Positions 34,539 to 41,804 of a stretch of 64,000 nucleotides of DNA are shown one piece after another. The notes beneath the pieces were generated by a model. It saw only the letters and a list, made by a program, of their open reading frames with translations, did no database searches and was not told the origin of the DNA. The translations under genes and the position numbers were made by a program. This stretch comes from Mobiluncus massiliensis (lineage in GTDB: Bacteria; Actinomycetota; Actinomycetes; Actinomycetales; Actinomycetaceae): positions 1,178,001 to 1,242,000 of the forward strand of contig NZ_OX458329.1 of the NCBI RefSeq assembly GCF_949769255.1, given 5' to 3'. How positions within the stretch are numbered: position 1 is the first letter of the stretch; every line of letters begins with the position of its first letter.

Positions 34539-34769
34539 GCGGTTCGCCTCGGGTACGCGTTGATGCAGCGCGCCGGTTACAACCGCTTCAATGTATCCAT
34601 CTCGGGAAACTTCGCCTCGTTCTCGACGGACGGACAGTTCCACTTGAGCACGGTTAGGCTCCCATCCCTCATGCCATTGCGCTGCCCATGAGTTGTTTAG
34701 CCGCTCCACTTGTTCTAGCGTTAGTCCTTCAAACAAGTCTGGGTAGAGTTTTTCCAAAAAAAGTGCCAT
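34521..34769 (-). CDS. Second VbhA-like Fic antitoxin (orphan)
   Basis: An 82-residue paralogue of the gene at 35658-35876. The core AAQWHEGWEPNRAQ matches the VbhA inhibitory helix, where the family motif is [S/T]xxxE[G/N]; here the first position is Ala. Its last residues RIVRND come from a fused fragment of a zeta-antitoxin gene. ATG 34769 is eight bases after AAGGAGG. No Fic gene follows, so it is an orphan that may still neutralise the neighbouring Fic protein. Confidence 0.65.
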   Translation of the reverse strand: MALFLEKLYPDLFEGLTLEQVERLNNSWAAQWHEGWEPNRAQVELSVRRERGEVSRDGYIEAVVTGALHQRVPEANRIVRND

Positions 34770-34775
34770 GTTCAT

Positions 34776-34872
34776 CACCTCCTTCAGTTGTCTTGCCAGT
34801 CAGGATTAGTCTCGGTCGTTGTGTGTGCTTCGGCTATGGCTTCCGTTTCGGTCTTGGCTGGGGTGGTTTTCT
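34776..34872. repeat. 97-bp duplication, copy A
   Basis: Nearly identical to 35883-35979. In copy B the segment encodes the last residues of the coiled-coil protein and the ribosome site of vbhA; here it is the same piece, now downstream of and overlapping the end of fic and leading into the second vbhA-like gene. It records a tandem duplication with a period of 1107 bp. Confidence 0.8.
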
Positions 34873-35661
34873 ATCCCGCCTAGGTTGTGATTCCGTTTTG
34901 GATTGTCGAGCCTGGATTTTCGTTTTTACCCGTTCGGATACTGACTCTGCCAAGTCCTGTCTTGTCTGCGGGGGTTTTGTTTCAATGTCGGGAGTTTGAA
35001 GATTTTGTCCAGGAATTTCTCGCTGGAAAGTGTATCCTTCCATGATTTTGTGCATGGCTTCGGGACGTGGCTCGAAGGTTCCAGGAGGAGGTGCGGATTC
35101 GGCTGATGCCAGGTTCCACTCTTTCTTATCGTCTATGCGGGAAATTCTTAGTTCGAAGGGTGAGAGTTCCGCTACTTGCATTAGGAAAACACGAGCGGTT
35201 CTTCCGTTGCCTTCTCGAAATGGGTGTGCCTGGTTGAGGTAGGCAAACACCTTTGAGATTTGTTCCACAAAAGCCTGGCGAGAAATGTGTGCCCAGTCCG
35301 TGGTCTTGACTGTTTCGGATACGCGCTCTAGGTAGGTATCGATGAGCTTTTTAGGAGCAAAACTATGGATAGTTCCGTTATTCCTTTTCGATATTTCGAC
35401 CGTGCGGTATTGTCCAGCCCATTTGTAGATGTCTTGAAAGAGGTGGGCATGGATTGTCTTGATGTGACTCGCGTCGAAAGTCTTATAGTCGTGACGGTCA
35501 TCAAAAAGTATCTCCGACATTCGCTCATAAGTAATCGCGTACTCAGCTTTGCTCAGGATGTAGAAGTCGTGGATACCCAACTTGTTTTTTAACGTTGGAA
35601 TCAGATTTTTTCGGGTGTCACGGATGAAGTAGCTGTCCCAAGGGTCAGAGAAGAATCTCAT
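34834..35661 (-). CDS. fic: Fic-domain AMPylator-type toxin with PQTR secretion-type tail
   Basis: A 275-residue Fic protein. The core has the catalytic motif HPFREGNGRTAR (near 141-152) and the flap FAPKKLIDTYLERV. It lacks an internal inhibitory helix, as in class I Fic toxins controlled by a separate antitoxin. Residues about 230-275 are the shared tail PQTRQDLAESVSERVKTKIQ followed by PRRDRKPPQPRPKRKP. ATG 35661 overlaps the stop of the VbhA-like gene (ATGA). By analogy with Bartonella VbhT, a plasmid T4SS-delivered Fic toxin, it is probably a translocated effector. Confidence 0.88.
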   Translation of the reverse strand: MRFFSDPWDSYFIRDTRKNLIPTLKNKLGIHDFYILSKAEYAITYERMSEILFDDRHDYKTFDASHIKTIHAHLFQDIYKWAGQYRTVEISKRNNGTIHSFAPKKLIDTYLERVSETVKTTDWAHISRQAFVEQISKVFAYLNQAHPFREGNGRTARVFLMQVAELSPFELRISRIDDKKEWNLASAESAPPPGTFEPRPEAMHKIMEGYTFQREIPGQNLQTPDIETKPPQTRQDLAESVSERVKTKIQARQSKTESQPRRDRKPPQPRPKRKP

Positions 35662-35876
35662 GAATATTTTTCCTCTGCGTCCTTAACGACCGCTTTAATG
35701 AATTCGTCCATAGTGAGTTCACCGTGGCGACGCATCAGGCCGAGCTTCACTTGTTCCCTATCCGGTTGCCAGCCTTCCAACCATTGGTTAGCCCAGAGGT
35801 CATTTTCGCGTTGTATTTCCTCAGCGGTCATTCCGGTAAAGAGATCAGGAAAGATTTTTTCAAGTTCCAGTGCCAT
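35658..35876 (-). CDS. VbhA-like Fic antitoxin
   Basis: A 72-residue protein directly upstream of and overlapping fic. The segment ANQWLEGWQPDREQVKLG matches the inhibitory region of VbhA (family motif [S/T]xxxE[G/N]); here Asn occupies the Ser/Thr position and Glu-Gly is kept. The preceding LFTGMTAEEIQRENDLW helix and following GELTMDEFIKAVV also fit. ATG 35876 is eight bases after AAGGAGG; the GTG at 35885 is too close to it. Confidence 0.75.
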   Translation of the reverse strand: MALELEKIFPDLFTGMTAEEIQRENDLWANQWLEGWQPDREQVKLGLMRRHGELTMDEFIKAVVKDAEEKYS

Positions 35877-35890
35877 ACATTTCACCTCCT

Positions 35891-36226
35891 TCAGTTGTCT
35901 TGCCAGTCAGGATTAGTCTCGGTCGCTGTGTTTGCTTCGGGTACGGTTTCCGTTTCGGTCTTGGCTGGGGTGGTTTTCTTGGTTGTGGTTTTTAGTAGCT
36001 TGGTGGCTACGGGGTCAAGCTGGAAAGCGTCGATGATGTTGGCGCGGGCCATCCCCGCTGCTTCGAGTTCATCACGAGCCTCGATGATCTCGGTTGAGAT
36101 TTTCTCGAATCGGGAAAGTAGCTTTTCAAAAGAGCGCAGGGCGCGTTTCTTTTGCTCAAGCTTTTCCTGTTCAGCAAAGAGGATTTGGTCGGCGGTACGC
36201 CGAGCCTTTTTTGTTTGGTTTTCCAT
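35891..36226 (-). CDS. Unknown coiled-coil ICE protein
   Basis: A 111-residue protein. Residues 10-60 form a charged coiled coil (AEQEKLEQKKRALRSFEKLL), followed by AAGMARANIIDAF and an acidic Thr/Glu-rich tail. It starts next to the putative oriT, divergent from mobC, a typical place for a relaxosome accessory protein, but no family is recognised. Its 3' end is part of the duplicated 97-bp segment (35883-35979). It heads the vbhA-fic operon. Confidence 0.55.
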   Translation of the reverse strand: MENQTKKARRTADQILFAEQEKLEQKKRALRSFEKLLSRFEKISTEIIEARDELEAAGMARANIIDAFQLDPVATKLLKTTTKKTTPAKTETETVPEANTATETNPDWQDN

Positions 36227-36242
36227 CGGATTGTCCTAACCC

Positions 36243-36519
36243 GACGGTTCAAGATTTCGCAAGTTCAATCTTAGCAGAAAAGGAACGGGCGCGCGTAGCG
36301 CGCCTCCGTCTATTGCGCCCAGGTTTTCCTGGGCGCAGGTTCGGAGCAGCGATGCTGCTCTGAACGGCTAAAAAGGACAAGTAAAACTTGCCGTATTCTC
36401 ATATTTTATTTTGGTAGCGAGCATAGCGAAACGGGTGCAGCGTGTCGTAGACACACTGCCCGTTTCTCTGGTATGCTTGCTGGGTATAAATAAATACCCA
36501 GACCCTTTAAGGAGGCACC
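36243..36519. other. Putative oriT region with nested inverted repeats
   Basis: The only long non-coding stretch next to the mobilisation genes. It contains four inverted repeats: TGCGCCCAGG/CCTGGGCGCA (36314-36337, TTTT loop), GTTCGGAGCAGC/GCTGCTCTGAAC (36339-36365), AAACGGG/CCCGTTT with inner GTGTC/GACAC (36429-36465), and CTGGGTAT/ATACCCAG (36480-36501). The last lies just before the mobC ribosome site and may be an autoregulatory operator. The nick site cannot be named. Confidence 0.6.
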
Positions 36520-36918
36520 GTGGTTGATCCACGAGATGCCGGGAGGAACGGGCGACATATGCGCCGTGAAACGTATGTGTCCCCAGGGGAGTGGGACATG
36601 ATAGCGTCGCGGATGCACGCCGTCGAGCAAACTAATTTCTCTCGATTTGCTCGGGTACTTCTGACAAATGGTAAGGTCAGAGTTTCTACGTCGCGTGCGC
36701 TATCAGAAACAGTTACTAGGCAAATCGCGCCGATAGGAAACAACATCAACCAAATTGCCAGGCAGGCAAATACTAACGATATTGCCACCTATGCAATGGT
36801 TGAAGAAACTTTCCGGCTCATGTCAGAAGTCCATGCAGTTATCAAACGCTTGGAGGATGACAAAGATGGCGGTAACGAAGATTGGCCAGATACGCTCAAC
36901 GCTGAAAGCAGCGCTTGA
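36520..36918 (+). CDS. mobC: MobC-like relaxosome protein
   Basis: A 132-residue protein with a ribbon-helix-helix-like N terminus (YVSPGEWDMIASRMHAVEQT region) and the MobC signature IGNNINQIARQAN (near 73-85). MobC proteins bind oriT and help the relaxase melt the nick region. The GTG start is preceded by AAGGAGG. Its 3' end overlaps the relaxase start by 53 bases in another frame, implying tight coupling. Confidence 0.85.
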   Translation: MVDPRDAGRNGRHMRRETYVSPGEWDMIASRMHAVEQTNFSRFARVLLTNGKVRVSTSRALSETVTRQIAPIGNNINQIARQANTNDIATYAMVEETFRLMSEVHAVIKRLEDDKDGGNEDWPDTLNAESSA

Positions 36919-38248
36919 ATACGTTGTTGACCCGAAGAAAACCAACGGCGGCATCCTCACTTCATCTAACTGCGGCATCCCGTGGATTGCAGATTCTCTT
37001 TACATTCCTTTTCGTGAGATTCACGAAAAGGCCGAGAACGCTCACGCTGTCGGTCGATACGGCACGGTGTTGGCATTTCATGTTATCCAATCCTTCAAAC
37101 CCGGCGAAGTAACACAGAACCTAGCACACGACATCGGCGTGGAACTCGTCGAAGCCATTACACACGGAGAATACGATTACGTGGTGGCAACCCACGTGGA
37201 CAAAGACCACATCCACAACCACATCATTTTTCATTCCGTGAACCGAAACACCCTCAAACACTTCCGCTGTCCGAAGCGAAGATACTTTGAGATAAGAGAA
37301 ATATCAGACGAGCTATGCCGCAAACACGGATTGTCCATTATCGAAAATCCCGGCGAGAATTTGAAACCTGGTGAGATTCATGCGCGCGCACACGGTCGCT
37401 CAAAAAAAGCGCAACTCGAACTGTTTATCGACGAAGCGGTGCGCAATTCCTATTCGTGGGAAGCCTTCACAGACAATCTTAATGAGATGGGTATCCGCAC
37501 TTTTTTTCAGGGTGGCCAGCTCATGTTTCGAGCCCCCCAAATCCTAAAGCGTGAGATTCGCGGGAGGACTTTGGGCGTGGCATACAGCGAGTCAGCTCTC
37601 ATGTCTCGGCTTGGGAGGCAGAACCTTTCGGAATACATAGTGCAGCCTTCAATGGTGAAAGTGCTAGATGAGCAACGCTATCGAGTGCAGGTGCCAGGGC
37701 ATAGGCGTAAACGTTACATCGTTGTGTTCAATCATCAGATAAACGACCACGGGACACACTTCCGGATGTACCTCCCAGACAACTGGGAAGGACGCATGAC
37801 TGACTCCTTCGGTCAGCTTGCCGAACCTACCACAGCAGCGGAACTCTACAACTGGTTTTCCCGTCTTGATCCTGTCCGCCAGTCAGCACCGGCACGCACC
37901 ACAGTTCCTATCGGGTTAGACAGCAACACCGCTCGGGAGCGATACCGGGCAGTCATCGCTAAGAAAATCGAGGACGTGAGAGAAGAAGCCGCCCTAGACG
38001 GGCTGCGTCTCGAATACGAAAAAGCACCGGATAAACAGGCATTCATTTCCGGGCTACGAGAAGAACTGGCAACCACCCTGAAACAGCTGGAAAGCGCACT
38101 GATTGATAAACAACGTCGAGACGACTTACAAGCCCCATATCTGGGCGAAGACATCGAAGTTGAAAACGCGACCAGAAAAGCCCGGGTACTACGCACGGCA
38201 ATCAAGGAACAAGAAAAAGACAACCGGAAACAGAAGAAGATTCGATAG
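36866..38248 (+). CDS. Relaxase / mobilisation nuclease
   Basis: A 460-residue relaxase of the MobA/VirD2-like superfamily. The N terminus has MAVTKIGQIRSTLKAALEYV (motif I region with a following Tyr), and the metal-binding HxDxxHxHxH motif is clear in THVDKDHIHNHIIFHSVN (near 110-127). The C-terminal half is charged and helical. It nicks oriT and pilots the strand into the recipient. ATG 36866 is eight bases after GGAGG; upstream frame extension is rejected. It does not carry the PQTR tail. Confidence 0.9.
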   Translation: MAVTKIGQIRSTLKAALEYVVDPKKTNGGILTSSNCGIPWIADSLYIPFREIHEKAENAHAVGRYGTVLAFHVIQSFKPGEVTQNLAHDIGVELVEAITHGEYDYVVATHVDKDHIHNHIIFHSVNRNTLKHFRCPKRRYFEIREISDELCRKHGLSIIENPGENLKPGEIHARAHGRSKKAQLELFIDEAVRNSYSWEAFTDNLNEMGIRTFFQGGQLMFRAPQILKREIRGRTLGVAYSESALMSRLGRQNLSEYIVQPSMVKVLDEQRYRVQVPGHRRKRYIVVFNHQINDHGTHFRMYLPDNWEGRMTDSFGQLAEPTTAAELYNWFSRLDPVRQSAPARTTVPIGLDSNTARERYRAVIAKKIEDVREEAALDGLRLEYEKAPDKQAFISGLREELATTLKQLESALIDKQRRDDLQAPYLGEDIEVENATRKARVLRTAIKEQEKDNRKQKKIR

Positions 38249-38257
38249 GAGATAGAA

Positions 38258-38815
38258 ATGAGCCAACTCACAGACGAAGCCGGAGAAAAGGTTGAGCGTA
38301 TTCTGATTGATGTCAGCCAGCAAGGAGTCCGGGTTGCTTTCAACGCTGGCACAAAGCTCACACATAAAACCGTGACCACTTCGCTGAAAGCAGCCACAAA
38401 AGCAATAGAGAAAATTCCAGGACTTCCAGGGCAACCAGAGCACGGAAAAATGACCGTGAAAGCGCTACAGCGAAAAACGAACGACGGGCTACACGCCATA
38501 GAAATCCCACCCGAAATGTTGAAGGGAATACAGCACGAATTGAAGAAACGCGGGGTCGATTTTGCCATAGATAAAGCCCAAGACGGCAACTATTATGTGC
38601 AAATTCAGGGTAAGGACGCGGACACCATGAAGCACGCGCTCAAACAGGTACAAGCGAAGCTGAGCAAACCACAAACCCGCCAAGACCTGAAAAAAGACAT
38701 AGAAAAACGCGCTCAAGATAAAAAAGAAGCCAAAGCAAAAGCCCCAGCGAAAAAGAAAACACGCACAGCGAAGGCCACAAAGGGTGTCACACCTAAACCG
38801 GCTGTGAAACTTTGA
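38258..38815 (+). CDS. PcfB-like (DUF3801-type) transfer protein with PQTR tail
   Basis: A 185-residue protein. Residues 1-130 resemble PcfB proteins of Gram-positive conjugative elements (GKMTVKALQRK, LHAIEIPPEMLKGIQHEL, KRGVDFAIDKAQDGNYYVQIQGKDADT in parts). These accompany the coupling protein. The last 49 residues are the shared module PQTRQDLKKDIEKRAQDKK plus a very basic tail. Occurrence of the same tail on a conserved transfer protein and on toxins links the module to secretion. It follows the relaxase by nine bases. Confidence 0.7.
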   Translation: MSQLTDEAGEKVERILIDVSQQGVRVAFNAGTKLTHKTVTTSLKAATKAIEKIPGLPGQPEHGKMTVKALQRKTNDGLHAIEIPPEMLKGIQHELKKRGVDFAIDKAQDGNYYVQIQGKDADTMKHALKQVQAKLSKPQTRQDLKKDIEKRAQDKKEAKAKAPAKKKTRTAKATKGVTPKPAVKL

Positions 38816-38824
38816 GAAGGAACA

Positions 38825-39160
38825 ATGATTGGCTACGAAAACAATATTTTGAGCATCTACGGCAAAGACGGAATCTCACAGTATCTAAATCGTGGACTAA
38901 AAGAGGAAAAAATACTGTTTGTCTTTGCCAAGAGATTGGAAAAACTCTCGCTGGGGGCGCAGCTACAATCGCTACGGTCATACGAGAGTCTTAACGGAAT
39001 AGTACGCCAGTACAGGCCGGGAAATCAAGAGGTCGATACTAGCCAGGCAAAGGACGCTTTTTTTCGTGAGCTGAACGAAAGATACAACTGCACCACCGCA
39101 CTTGGCAGGCAAGACAGGCCAGGGCGCGGAGAATCCCGGAGAAAGAAGGGAGCAAGGTAA
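38825..39160 (+). CDS. Unknown ICE protein with basic C terminus
   Basis: A 111-residue protein, not assigned. It starts MIGYENNILSIYGKDGIS and is predicted helical, ending GRQDRPGRGESRRKKGAR, a basic tail without the PQTR core. It follows the PcfB-like gene after 9 bases and overlaps the next gene by one base (TAATG), in the relaxase to coupling-protein operon. Confidence 0.5.
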   Translation: MIGYENNILSIYGKDGISQYLNRGLKEEKILFVFAKRLEKLSLGAQLQSLRSYESLNGIVRQYRPGNQEVDTSQAKDAFFRELNERYNCTTALGRQDRPGRGESRRKKGAR

Positions 39161-39441
39161 TGAGAGCCGCAATATATGGGGAGATTGTCGGCGCGGTTCG
39201 TGAAAGCGATAACTTGCTGACTTTTAGTGTGAAAGCAGATTTACCGGGATATGACCCGGTGAACACGCTGGTTTGGACCGAGGGCGGGTTGGCGCGTTTC
39301 CTGCATTCAGAGCGTATCGCTACAGGCATGAAAGTTTTGTGTATGGGAGAAATGACCGCGAAAGACGGGTTCCCTTACCTGGCTGCTGAGCATGTAGCGT
39401 TCGATATTTATGAGGAATGGGCGCAGGCTAATGACTACTAG
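39160..39441 (+). CDS. Small OB-fold, SSB-like protein (putative)
   Basis: A 93-residue protein with an alternating beta pattern resembling short single-stranded-DNA-binding proteins: IYGEIVGAVRESDNLLTFSV, VWTEGGLARFLHSERI, GMKVLCMGEMTAKDGFPYLAAEHV (in parts). Such proteins coat transferred strands in many mobile elements. The start overlaps the previous stop, and its own last 11 bases overlap the next gene. The assignment is by pattern only. Confidence 0.5.
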   Translation: MRAAIYGEIVGAVRESDNLLTFSVKADLPGYDPVNTLVWTEGGLARFLHSERIATGMKVLCMGEMTAKDGFPYLAAEHVAFDIYEEWAQANDY

Positions 39442-39961
39442 GATTCACATCCTCACCCGCACGGCCAAGGCGGAAGTGTTGGCCAGGCGAGAATTAGGAA
39501 ATTTCGGTTTTACTCTGGAAGTCGAACAAAACGACCCTGGTCAGATTGATCCCGCTCTGCGCCGCCTGGGGCTTGACCAGAATCAGGCAGCGATGCTGTC
39601 CACACCGAACCTGATTCTGGCAACAAATACCCCAACCGAGTTGGCAGAATTTCTGACCTGGGTCAAGAACCATCCGCCTGTTGTCCTGGAAGAACGTCCG
39701 GCACCGCTCGAAGACGCGAACACACAGACGATACAGGCCAAGACACCCGCCAGCAACACCGGCATTGCCAGCCTTGCCAGCGATGACAGCAATGCCAGCC
39801 AGGACGGTCGGGAGAGCCGGAAACCGCCGCAGACACGCCAAGAACTAGCGAAATCCTTGGCCGAGCTAGCCAACGCGAAAATCGAGGCACACGCAGCAGC
39901 CCACAGACGCAGCACGCAACACAAGAGACAAGGAGAATACAACCGTGAATACAGCTCGTAG
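39431..39961 (+). CDS. Unknown ICE protein with PQTR secretion-type tail
   Basis: A 176-residue protein. The N-terminal 85 residues (RIHILTRTAKAEVLARRELG, LRRLGLDQNQAAML) are of no known family. A linker encoded by TGCCAGC repeats (NTGIASLASDDSNASQDG) follows, and the C terminus is the shared module PQTRQELAKSLAELANAKIEA with a His/Arg/Lys-rich end. ATG 39431 overlaps the preceding gene by 11 bases; its 3' end overlaps the coupling-protein start by 17 bases. It might be an unrecognised effector or a mating accessory protein. Confidence 0.6.
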   Translation: MTTRIHILTRTAKAEVLARRELGNFGFTLEVEQNDPGQIDPALRRLGLDQNQAAMLSTPNLILATNTPTELAEFLTWVKNHPPVVLEERPAPLEDANTQTIQAKTPASNTGIASLASDDSNASQDGRESRKPPQTRQELAKSLAELANAKIEAHAAAHRRSTQHKRQGEYNREYSS

Positions 39962-41804
39962 AGTGTTTATCGCTTTTCTTGGGCTGGCCGCATTCTGGGC
40001 AGCCAACAAGATAGCGTTTCAAGTCCGCACCACTTGGAATAAAGGTCTAACGTTCGTCCAAGATCACGTCCTGGACGACTTTCACTCCCCTCTGCACGTG
40101 TCAATGGACACGGCCGACCTCGGAGCAGGGCTCGGCGCAATAGTGCTAATGTTTCTGGTCTGGGCATATCACAATGTGGGGAAAATGAGCCAACGCGTTG
40201 GGGAAGAACACGGCTCAGCCCAGTGGGCCAAGCCCTCCGAGATGAAACAGTTTGCTGATAAGAATCCCCGCAACCAGCTTCTTTTTACCCGCACGGAAGG
40301 GCTAAGTCTCGATTCAAGCCAAACACAGCGCAATCTTAATGCCCTGGTGATTGGTTCCTCAGGTTCGGGCAAGTCACGCTATTTTGTGATGCCGAACCTC
40401 GCTCAAGCCAACACCTCTTTCGCTATCACCGACCCGAAAGGTGAACTGTTACGCCTCACCGGACAGAGCCTAAAAAATGCCGGGTACCGTATCCGAGTTT
40501 TCAACCTGGTAGATTTTGCCCAGTCCGACAAATTCAACCCCCTCGCCTACTTCAACCCCCACCAGGCCGAAGTGGACTGCACGGTCCTGACCGAAAACTT
40601 TATTACGAACACGAACGGCCAAAAACCCACCAGCGGAGACGGATTTTGGGAAAAGGCCGAACGCGCCTTACTCAACGCACTGATTTCTTATGTCTATTTC
40701 ACTCAAGGCGGGGAAGGCTCCCTAGTGGACGTGGTGGATCTATTGGCTCGGATGCAAGCCAGCGAGGAAGACGAAAACGCTGAAAGCGACATCGACCTCA
40801 TTTTTGAGGCCGTAAACGAAAAGATTGCGGAATATGATGCTGACCCCACAGATTGGGGCAGCGAGGCGGTATCCGGAATCGATGGGCTGCGTTTCGCCGC
40901 CGCCCAATACAACACCTACCTGCAAGGCGCGGGAGAAACGAAAAAATCTGTCATTATCTCGCTAGGCGTGCGCATGGCTCCGCTACACATGGCACAGATG
41001 CGCAAACTCTTGGCCGCAGACACGATAGGGCTGGACAAAATCGGAACCGAGAAAACTGCCCTGTTCCTGGTCATTCCCGACACTCACGCCGCCTTCAACT
41101 TCATAGCATCAATTTTTTATGAGCAGCTATTCGAGACGAACCTGTACCTGGCTGACCACAACGAAACCGGCAGACTCAAATTCCAGGTGCAATGTTTCAT
41201 GGACGAGTTCGCTAACATCGGCAAAATGCCCAGCTTTGAACGTAAAATCGCGGTCATGCGCAGTCGCGGTATCTCGACCGCAATCATCATGCAAAACTAT
41301 TCCCAAGGCAAAGCGATGTACAAAGACGACTGGGAAACCATCGTGGGAAACTGCGATAGTCTGCTATTCCTGGGCGGTAACGAGAAATCCACCACCGAAT
41401 ACATTTCTAAAGTACTCGGGAAACAAACCATCATGAGCGAGGAAACCAGCCAGTCTAAAGGCCGTACCGGTTCATTCTCTCAATCCCAACGCAAACTCGG
41501 ACGTGAACTACTCACAGCTGACGAGCTAGGCCGACTGCCAGGGGGCGAATGCATCTACATTTTGCGCGGTGTGCGACCTTTCCGCTCCAGGAAGCTACCA
41601 GCCCCTAGCTTCACCGAAAACTACACCTACACGCCCACCATGCCAGCCTCGCTGGCAATGCCCGCAATGCCAGCCTTGCTGGCTGAAGAAGACGGGGATA
41701 TTGAGGTTGATTGGGAGCCTGGTGCGCCAGGAGAATCTTTACTCACCGACCAGAGCACGAGCGAGCCTGCCCGAAGCGATGATGAGGAACAGGAACACGA
41801 CTGA
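39945..41804 (+). CDS. VirD4/TraG-type coupling protein ATPase
   Basis: A 619-residue type IV coupling protein. Two N-terminal membrane helices (residues 5-22 and about 60-80), the P-loop VIGSSGSGKSRYFVMPN (near 137), ITDPKGEL, and the Walker B-like CFMDEFANIGKMP (near 424). It recognises transfer substrates and hands them to the channel, so it is the expected receptor of the PQTR tails. Start GTG 39945 follows AAGGAG at 39929. The C-terminal region is acidic, with repeat-encoded PASLAMPAMPALLA. Its 3' end overlaps the convergent VirB6-like gene by 66 bases. Confidence 0.93.
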   Translation: MNTARRVFIAFLGLAAFWAANKIAFQVRTTWNKGLTFVQDHVLDDFHSPLHVSMDTADLGAGLGAIVLMFLVWAYHNVGKMSQRVGEEHGSAQWAKPSEMKQFADKNPRNQLLFTRTEGLSLDSSQTQRNLNALVIGSSGSGKSRYFVMPNLAQANTSFAITDPKGELLRLTGQSLKNAGYRIRVFNLVDFAQSDKFNPLAYFNPHQAEVDCTVLTENFITNTNGQKPTSGDGFWEKAERALLNALISYVYFTQGGEGSLVDVVDLLARMQASEEDENAESDIDLIFEAVNEKIAEYDADPTDWGSEAVSGIDGLRFAAAQYNTYLQGAGETKKSVIISLGVRMAPLHMAQMRKLLAADTIGLDKIGTEKTALFLVIPDTHAAFNFIASIFYEQLFETNLYLADHNETGRLKFQVQCFMDEFANIGKMPSFERKIAVMRSRGISTAIIMQNYSQGKAMYKDDWETIVGNCDSLLFLGGNEKSTTEYISKVLGKQTIMSEETSQSKGRTGSFSQSQRKLGRELLTADELGRLPGGECIYILRGVRPFRSRKLPAPSFTENYTYTPTMPASLAMPAMPALLAEEDGDIEVDWEPGAPGESLLTDQSTSEPARSDDEEQEHD

